From: Methylovirgula sp. HY1
GTDB taxonomy: Bacteria; Pseudomonadota; Alphaproteobacteria; Rhizobiales; Beijerinckiaceae
Direction: 5' to 3'
DNA: 64,000 nucleotides
Assembly (NCBI RefSeq): GCF_019343105.1
Contig: NZ_CP073764.1
Location: 1,302,001-1,366,000 of the forward strand
Made by a program: the position numbers and the translations under genes. A model generated the notes under the pieces. It was not told the DNA's origin. It searched no databases and saw only the letters and a program-made list of their open reading frames with translations. Positions 59,189 through 64,000 of the stretch are shown one piece after another. How positions within the stretch are numbered: position 1 is the first letter of the stretch; every line of letters starts with the position of its first letter.

Positions 59189-60088
59189 ATGTCGGCCTTG
59201 AGTAATCAGCTTATCGAGAACAAAGCTCTGATGTTCGGAGCAGCGGCGATCGCATTCTTCGTCGCTGCGGTGCTCATCCTGCTGGTATTTCGGCTGGCCT
59301 TCGGGCGCCGTCTCCGCATGCCCGGCGGTCGCGCCCGGCAAATGCGTCTGGGCATTGTCGATGCCTTCGATCTCGACCGCCAGCGCCAACTCGTCCTCGT
59401 GCGCCGCGACAATGTCGAACATCTCATCATGATCGGCGGCCCGACCGATTTCTTGATCGAGTCGCAGATCCTCCGCACGGAAGCGCGCAGTCGCGACAAA
59501 GAAGCCCGGGAGAGAGACCAGAATTACACGCCGGGGACGCCCGTCAAGTCACCGACGGCGGAACCGAAGTTGGCTATTCCACCGCTCGCACCCGAGACGC
59601 AGCCGGCCACTGCTCCAGAGCCCATAGCGGCCGCCGCGCACGCGCCGCTGCCTGGCCTTGCACCGATCGGCCCGGCAAGCCGCTCGCCGACTGGTGCGCC
59701 GGCACCAACACCGCGCCGGCCACTTTCGCCACCGGTAGCCCCGGTGCAGAAGCCTTTGCCGATGCCGCCCGCACCTTATGAGCCGGCCGCCGAAACAGAC
59801 CAACCTGGCGCGCCTCCGACGCCGAAGCCGACGACGAAACCTTCGCCGCTGACACAGCCTGGCGAACCACCGGCATTCATGCGCTGGCCGGCCCGCACCC
59901 CCACGCCATCCACGCCGCCGCTCCGGACGACACCGAAGCCGCAAGCCGCCCATCCAGAGCCGCAGCCCGTTGCTGCCGCACTGCCGGAACAGCCCGTGGC
60001 AGGCCCGCCTGTCCCCTCTCTGGAAGGGCTCGAATCGCTCGAAGAGGAAATGGCGAAATTGCTCGGCCGCGGCCCGACAAAGCCCTGA
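59189..60088 (+). CDS. FliO-like protein with long proline-rich tail
   Basis: The product has 299 residues. One N-terminal helix (LMFGAAAIAFFVAAVLILLV) is followed by a short FliO-type domain (RMRLGIVDAFDLDRQRQLVL then VRRDNVEHLIMIGGPTDFLI). The remaining ~190 residues are rich in Pro and Ala (TPRRPLSPPVAPVQKPLPMP) and end in a small helix (LEGLESLEEEMAKLLGRG). FliO assists the flagellar export gate. In Hyphomicrobiales this gene is often found beside cckA. The CtrA box upstream agrees with flagellar or cell-cycle control. Confidence 0.72.
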   Translation: MSALSNQLIENKALMFGAAAIAFFVAAVLILLVFRLAFGRRLRMPGGRARQMRLGIVDAFDLDRQRQLVLVRRDNVEHLIMIGGPTDFLIESQILRTEARSRDKEARERDQNYTPGTPVKSPTAEPKLAIPPLAPETQPATAPEPIAAAAHAPLPGLAPIGPASRSPTGAPAPTPRRPLSPPVAPVQKPLPMPPAPYEPAAETDQPGAPPTPKPTTKPSPLTQPGEPPAFMRWPARTPTPSTPPLRTTPKPQAAHPEPQPVAAALPEQPVAGPPVPSLEGLESLEEEMAKLLGRGPTKP

Positions 60089-60141
60089 CGATCGGTCCAG
60101 TGCACCCGCGCCATCTCAGATAACGCTGGCCGGCCCCCACA

Positions 60142-60233
60142 CAGAGCGTGTTCCGGAAAAGTTGAGTGATGTTTCGGTATTTTAGAGCGTTTTCCGATCG
60201 GGTGGAATCGCCCGATCGAGAGGAAAACGCTCC
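60142..60233. repeat. Copy of the dispersed palindromic repeat
   Basis: GAGCGTGTTCCGGAAAAGTTGA followed by the strong hairpin CGATCGGGTG-gaat-CGCCCGATCG flanked by GAGCGTTTTC and GAAAACGCTC. It lies after the FliO-like stop and before the stop of the convergent gene, so it may serve as a bidirectional transcript end. Confidence 0.85.
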
Positions 60234-60273
60234 AGGTGGCTTCTTCAAATTCAGAAGCCGACGAGCCGGGCCG

Positions 60274-60939
60274 TCACTTGCCCGGCGGCGTCTCGTCGAC
60301 CATGGGAGCCGCCCGCACGACGCCATGGTCGCCACCCGGCGCCTTATTTTGCACCTTCTCTGTAGCTGATCCCTTTTTGGGGATCTCCACGGCTTCCGTA
60401 TAATCGACCGGCGGATCGGTCAAATATTTGCGCGGCATGCTGGCACGAAGGCGAAGCTTGCCATTATCATCGTGCTTGCCCCAAGGCATGCATACCGGCA
60501 TGCCAAAGGTCGAACACTTGCTTTTGGTTACCGGCACGTCGCTTGTTATCACACGCGTATCCTGGCTGGCGCTGGTCGACGCATCAGAAGGCGGCGCAGG
60601 CCGGCGCGAATCCGCCTTAGCCTTGCGGAGCGCCACTGCGTCAGGCTCCTTCGGCCAATCCGGGATGTGCGCAACATGCGGTTGCGGCTGCGGCAAATTA
60701 TAGGTCTGCGGCACGACGAGCGCCGGGCGCGGCCGGTAATCAATCGCCCCATTGGCATTATTGCCGGCTGCGGGCTTACCGCCGCCAAAAGGCGATTTGA
60801 AAAAATCGGTGACGGAGCTGAACATATTGTCGCCGCCGGCCCAGGCCGGTTCCGCCAAGGGAAGACCGGCGAATAAAATTGCGCCGACAGCGGTCGAGGC
60901 GAGACCTATGCGGCGCAGCAAGCCTCTTTCGAAATTCAT
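60274..60939 (-). CDS. Secreted protein of unknown function, Hyphomicrobiales type
   Basis: The product has 221 residues. A signal peptide (LASTAVGAILFAGLPLAEPA, WAGG) is followed by a low-complexity stretch, then RPALVVPQTYNLPQPQPHVA and a domain with two cysteines (TKSKCSTFGMPVCMPWGKH), probably a disulfide. Proteins of this layout lie next to lspA-ileS in many Hyphomicrobiales. The function is unknown. It is 268 bp from lspA, the gap being filled by repeats. Confidence 0.82.
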   Translation of the reverse strand: MNFERGLLRRIGLASTAVGAILFAGLPLAEPAWAGGDNMFSSVTDFFKSPFGGGKPAAGNNANGAIDYRPRPALVVPQTYNLPQPQPHVAHIPDWPKEPDAVALRKAKADSRRPAPPSDASTSASQDTRVITSDVPVTKSKCSTFGMPVCMPWGKHDDNGKLRLRASMPRKYLTDPPVDYTEAVEIPKKGSATEKVQNKAPGGDHGVVRAAPMVDETPPGK

Positions 60940-60957
60940 GCTTTTCCCTCATCCGAT

Positions 60958-61138
60958 CTGGAGCGTTTTCCGATCGGGTGGACTCACCCGATCGAGAGGA
61001 AACACTCCAAATCAATAAGCTGGAGCATGTTCTTATCGGAAAAGTCATTCAACTTTTTCCGGAACATGCTCCAAATCAATAAACTGGAGCATGTTCTTAT
61101 CGGAAAAGTCATTCAACTTTTTCCGGAACATGCTCTAA
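60958..61138. repeat. Dispersed repeat with a tandemly doubled module
   Basis: First the hairpin CGATCGGGTG-gact-CACCCGATCG (about 60970-60993), then two copies of a 64-bp unit (starting near 61021 and 61085). Each unit contains GGAGCATGTTCTTATCGGAA and AACTTTTTCCGGAACATGCTC-type arms and is linked by AAATCAATAA(G/A)CT. The second copy ends in GCTCTAAG. It fills the gap between lspA and the secreted protein. Confidence 0.92.
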
Positions 61139-61207
61139 GGAGCGGATTGCGCTCATGACATTGTGCGGCAATTCACGGCAATTTGGAGGCCGGCGAATTC
61201 GCCACAA

Positions 61208-61726
61208 TTACTCAGGCATCGCCGCTTTATCCCGCCCCGTCTTTCGGCTCGGCTCCCCATCCTTGCCGAACAGGGATTCATAAAGCAGCAGAATGACGCC
61301 AAACGTGATTGCGACGTCCGCCAGATTAAAGACATACCAAGAAAAGTCGCCAATGTGAAAATGATAGAAATCGGCGACATAACCGTAGAAGAAGCGATCG
61401 CAAGCATTATTGCCGAGCGCGCCGCCGATGATGAGGCCGAGCCCCAATGCCGTGAGCACTGTGCGGCTGCGCCAAAGCCAGAGCACGAGAAACGCCGTCA
61501 CCGCCATGGCGCTGGCGATCAGCACAAAACGGCCCGCTGCCGTTTTGGCGCTGAACAGCGAATAGGAAATGCCGGGGTTCTTCGCGAAGATCACGTCCAA
61601 AAAAGGCGTCAAGCGTACCGGCTGATGCTGCGCGATCCCATAAACGTCGATCAGCCAGATTTTATTGGCCTGATCGAGGACGAGCGCAACCAAGGCCGCG
61701 AGAAAGCCGATCCAGCGCGGCTTCAT
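61208..61726 (-). CDS. lspA: Lipoprotein signal peptidase (signal peptidase II)
   Basis: The product has 172 residues with four helices. Catalytic aspartates are D110 in NNACDRF and D137 in FNLADVAI. It cleaves signal peptides of lipidated prolipoproteins, of which this window encodes at least three. It overlaps ileS by 4 bp, the classic ileS-lspA pair. Confidence 0.96.
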   Translation of the reverse strand: MKPRWIGFLAALVALVLDQANKIWLIDVYGIAQHQPVRLTPFLDVIFAKNPGISYSLFSAKTAAGRFVLIASAMAVTAFLVLWLWRSRTVLTALGLGLIIGGALGNNACDRFFYGYVADFYHFHIGDFSWYVFNLADVAITFGVILLLYESLFGKDGEPSRKTGRDKAAMPE

Positions 61727-64000
61727 TCAACGAGCCCGAGCGCTTTTAATTCCCGTAAGGCTGCCGCATCGCGCGGGCTCACATCGGGGAATTCAGGATC
61801 GCTGCCGACAAGCTCCGAGAATTTCCATGAGCGCGCGCATTTGCGCCCCTGCGCCCGCACCGGCACGACAGTCACGCCCGCCACTTCGGTCAGACGAAAG
61901 CCTTCGCCCGGTCCCTCGCCGTCCATGATCTCGGCATCCGACGTGATGCAAACCTCGGCGAAATCGATGCCCTCGAGCAGAGCCCGCAGATCCGCATCCG
62001 CGATATAGACGTGCGGCGCTGCTTCGAGCGAGGAACCGATCTTCTTATTCGCCCGCTCGATTTCCAATGCACCGGTGACGACGGAACGAATCTGTCGGAT
62101 CGTCTCCCATTTGCCGGCGAGCACATCATCGCGCCAGACCCCGGGAATGGACGCGAAACCTTCCAGATGCACCGAGACGGCATCCGGATAGCGCGCGAGC
62201 CAAGCCTCTTCGCAGGTAAACACCAAAATGGGCGCAAACCAGAGCGTGACGGCGCGGAAGATCTGCTCGATCGTCTGCAGCGCCGCGTGGCGTTTCAAGC
62301 TCGACGGCGGATCGCAGTAAAGCGTGTCCTTGCGAATGTCGAAATAGAAGGCCGAGAGATCGCTGGTCATGAAATAAGACAGCGTCGCAATGACCTTCTT
62401 GTAATCGAAAGCGGCATAGGCGGCGCGGATCTCGCCATCGAGCATGACGAGCTGATGCAGCATCAAGCGCTCGAGCTCCGGCATATCCGAAATTTCGACA
62501 CGCACGCCCGGATCATAATGGGCGAGCGAGCCGAGCATCCAGCGGATCGTGTTGCGCAGCTTCTTATAGGTCTCGACGAAGGTCTTCAGAATTTCCGGGC
62601 CGATGCGCAGATCGTCGGAATAATCGGAGGCCGCGACCCAGAGGCGCAAAATATCGGCGCCGGCATCCTTGATGACGGTCTGCGGCGCGGTGACATTGCC
62701 GAGCGACTTCGACATTTTCTGGCCCTTCTCGTCGAGAACGAAGCCATGCGTCAAAACCGCGTCGTAAGGCGCTTGATAGCGTGTGCCGCAGCTCTCCAAG
62801 AGCGATGAATGGAACCAGCCGCGGTGCTGGTCCGAGCCTTCGAGATACATCACCTCGTCGCTGCCGCCGTCGCGGATGCGGCGAATGCCGGCGAGTCCCG
62901 GAAAATGCACCGGATCTTCAAGCGTGAAGGCATGGGTCGAACCGGAATCGAACCAGACATCGAGCACATCGTCGATCTTCTCGTATGCGGCCGGATCATA
63001 ATCGGGCGCCAGGAAGCGCGCGGCGGCGCCGTCCGCGAACCAGGCATCGGCGCCTTCCGTCGCGAAAGCCGCGGCGATCCTTTCGTTGATCTTCTCATCG
63101 ACAAGGACGGCCTTAGTCTTGACATCGACGAAGACAGCGATCGGCACGCCCCAAGCGCGCTGGCGCGAGACGACCCAATCCGGCCGATTGGCGATCATGC
63201 CGCGGATGCGGTTTTCGCCTTGGCTCGGATACCAGCGGGTGCGCAAGATTTCGGACAAAGCGATCTGACGAAGGGTTGCAGAAGCGCCCTCATCCTGAGG
63301 AGCGGGCGCAGCCCGCGTCTCGAAGGACGATGGCGCATTCAGAGACCTTTCGCCCTTCGAGACGGCGCTTCGCGCCTCCTCAGGATGAGGGGTCTTGGGC
63401 GGTGCGCGGAATGATTTATCCAGCGCGATGAACCATTGCGGCGTGTTGCGGAAGATCACCGGCTTCTTCGAGCGCCATGAATGCGGATATTGATGCTTCA
63501 ATCTTCCGCGCGCGACGAGATTGCCGGCCTCGACCAAAGCCTTGATGACCGCCTCGTTGGCGTCGCCCTTATTACCCTTGTCGTCGATGACGCGCTTGCC
63601 GGTAAAGCCAGGCGCCTCCTCGGTCAAGAAGCCGTCGGCATCGACCGTATAGGGAATGCGCGTGTCGATGCCGCGCTCGGTCAGGACACGGCCGTTTGCC
63701 ATCCAAATGTCGAAGTCGTCACGGCCATGCGACGGCGCCGTATGGACGAAGCCCGTACCGGTGTCGTCCGTGACATGATCGCCGTCGAACAACGGCACGT
63801 CAAAGTCATAGCCTTCGCTGGTCCGAGCCAGAGGATGCGACGCGACGAGCAATTCAAGTTCATCGCTGTTAACGTCGTGCTCGCGGACGAAAGCCTCGAC
63901 TTTCGCTGCCTTGAAGATGCTCTCAGCAAGCGTGTCGGCGAGAACATACATTGCCCCAGCTTTCGCCCAATTGCCCTCTGGCACCTGGGTCACGCGATAA
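61723..64000 (-). CDS. ileS: Isoleucyl-tRNA synthetase, C-terminal part (runs off the window)
   Basis: About 759 codons are visible; the HIGH-containing N-terminus is outside. Editing-domain motifs are [20 protein letters not shown]. The KMSKS loop is [16 protein letters not shown]. The anticodon-binding domain and the C-terminal end follow ([20 protein letters not shown]). An in-frame insertion of about 40 residues, from [20 protein letters not shown] to PAPQDEG, interrupts the stretch between FIALDKSF and [10 protein letters not shown], which is normally only a few residues apart. The insertion is encoded by a palindromic repeat element. Confidence 0.97.
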   Translation of the reverse strand, partial: YRVTQVPEGNWAKAGAMYVLADTLAESIFKAAKVEAFVREHDVNSDELELLVASHPLARTSEGYDFDVPLFDGDHVTDDTGTGFVHTAPSHGRDDFDIWMANGRVLTERGIDTRIPYTVDADGFLTEEAPGFTGKRVIDDKGNKGDANEAVIKALVEAGNLVARGRLKHQYPHSWRSKKPVIFRNTPQWFIALDKSFRAPPKTPHPEEARSAVSKGERSLNAPSSFETRAAPAPQDEGASATLRQIALSEILRTRWYPSQGENRIRGMIANRPDWVVSRQRAWGVPIAVFVDVKTKAVLVDEKINERIAAAFATEGADAWFADGAAARFLAPDYDPAAYEKIDDVLDVWFDSGSTHAFTLEDPVHFPGLAGIRRIRDGGSDEVMYLEGSDQHRGWFHSSLLESCGTRYQAPYDAVLTHGFVLDEKGQKMSKSLGNVTAPQTVIKDAGADILRLWVAASDYSDDLRIGPEILKTFVETYKKLRNTIRWMLGSLAHYDPGVRVEISDMPELERLMLHQLVMLDGEIRAAYAAFDYKKVIATLSYFMTSDLSAFYFDIRKDTLYCDPPSSLKRHAALQTIEQIFRAVTLWFAPILVFTCEEAWLARYPDAVSVHLEGFASIPGVWRDDVLAGKWETIRQIRSVVTGALEIERANKKIGSSLEAAPHVYIADADLRALLEGIDFAEVCITSDAEIMDGEGPGEGFRLTEVAGVTVVPVRAQGRKCARSWKFSELVGSDPEFPDVSPRDAAALRELKALGLVE
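63288..63390. repeat. Palindromic repeat element inserted in frame in ileS
   Basis: The 103-bp element has perfect outer arms CCTCATCCTGAGGAG (63288-63302) and its complement (63376-63390). A second pair of arms CGTCTCGAAGG (63316 onwards) and CCTTCGAGACG lies inside. Arms of this sequence are a frequent intergenic repeat in Hyphomicrobiales. Here it is read through as protein without a stop codon. Confidence 0.9.

Overview
The window looks like the chromosome of an alphaproteobacterium of the order Hyphomicrobiales. A member of the Beijerinckiaceae (Methylovirgula, Methylocella, Beijerinckia or relatives) is my best guess; that is inference from gene order and protein style, not a database match. 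Pointers are the block cox2-cox1-ctaB-cox3-DUF983-SURF1-thrC-M16 peptidase, an IalB-type protein, cckA beside a FliO-like gene with a CtrA box, lspA directly followed by a secreted Hyphomicrobiales-type protein, and GC-rich coding sequence.

Layout. 1-2.3 kb: the start of a signalling membrane protein, a repeat-rich gap and an acetyltransferase. 2.3-11.7 kb (minus strand): M16 peptidase, threonine synthase and the aa3 cytochrome c oxidase operon with its assembly factors, apparently without ctaG/cox11. 12-20.8 kb: small envelope proteins, an enolase-superfamily epimerase, an MFS transporter, a tandem repeat array, an XRE-cupin regulator, a secreted beta-propeller-like protein and an HtrA-like protease. 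21-28 kb: a duplicated ferredoxin-like-fold protein, rhodanese plus a flavin-monooxygenase remnant, PhzF, Nudix, a DUF6065 protein, a histidine-rich exported protein and an Ntn hydrolase. 28.3-30.2 kb: leuA with a candidate attenuator leader.

30.5-34.6 kb is an accessory island. tRNA-Lys(CTT) is followed by a small zinc-ribbon gene split by a HigBA-type toxin-antitoxin cassette, then a small cysteine-cluster protein and a complete IS21-family element (istA/istB). 35.1-39.1 kb is a putative sulfur-compound oxidation cluster: an exported DsrE-like protein, an orphan substrate-binding protein, a DoxD-DoxA fusion (thiosulfate:quinone oxidoreductase) and a TauE/SafE exporter. This is the most attractive candidate for a poorly described system. 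39.1-48.7 kb is an MdtABC-type RND pump with a NodT-type outer-membrane lipoprotein. 49.1-53.1 kb holds the whole phosphorylated serine pathway (serA, serC, divergent serB) with a candidate serC RNA leader. 53.2-55.8 kb: a small unknown gene, a YeiH-type exporter and a LysR regulator. 55.9-64 kb: cckA, FliO-like, secreted protein, lspA, and ileS running off the end.

Two repeat themes run through the window. A mosaic intergenic palindromic repeat (cores CGGAAAAGT/ACTTTTCCG, CTCGGATATATCCGAG and CGATCGGGTG/CACCCGATCG) occurs at about ten places, sometimes in tandem. A different palindromic element (CCTCATCCTGAGGAG arms) sits in frame inside ileS and adds about 40 residues to the synthetase. Start codons were moved inward from the longest open frame where a Shine-Dalgarno sequence or signal peptide argued for it.
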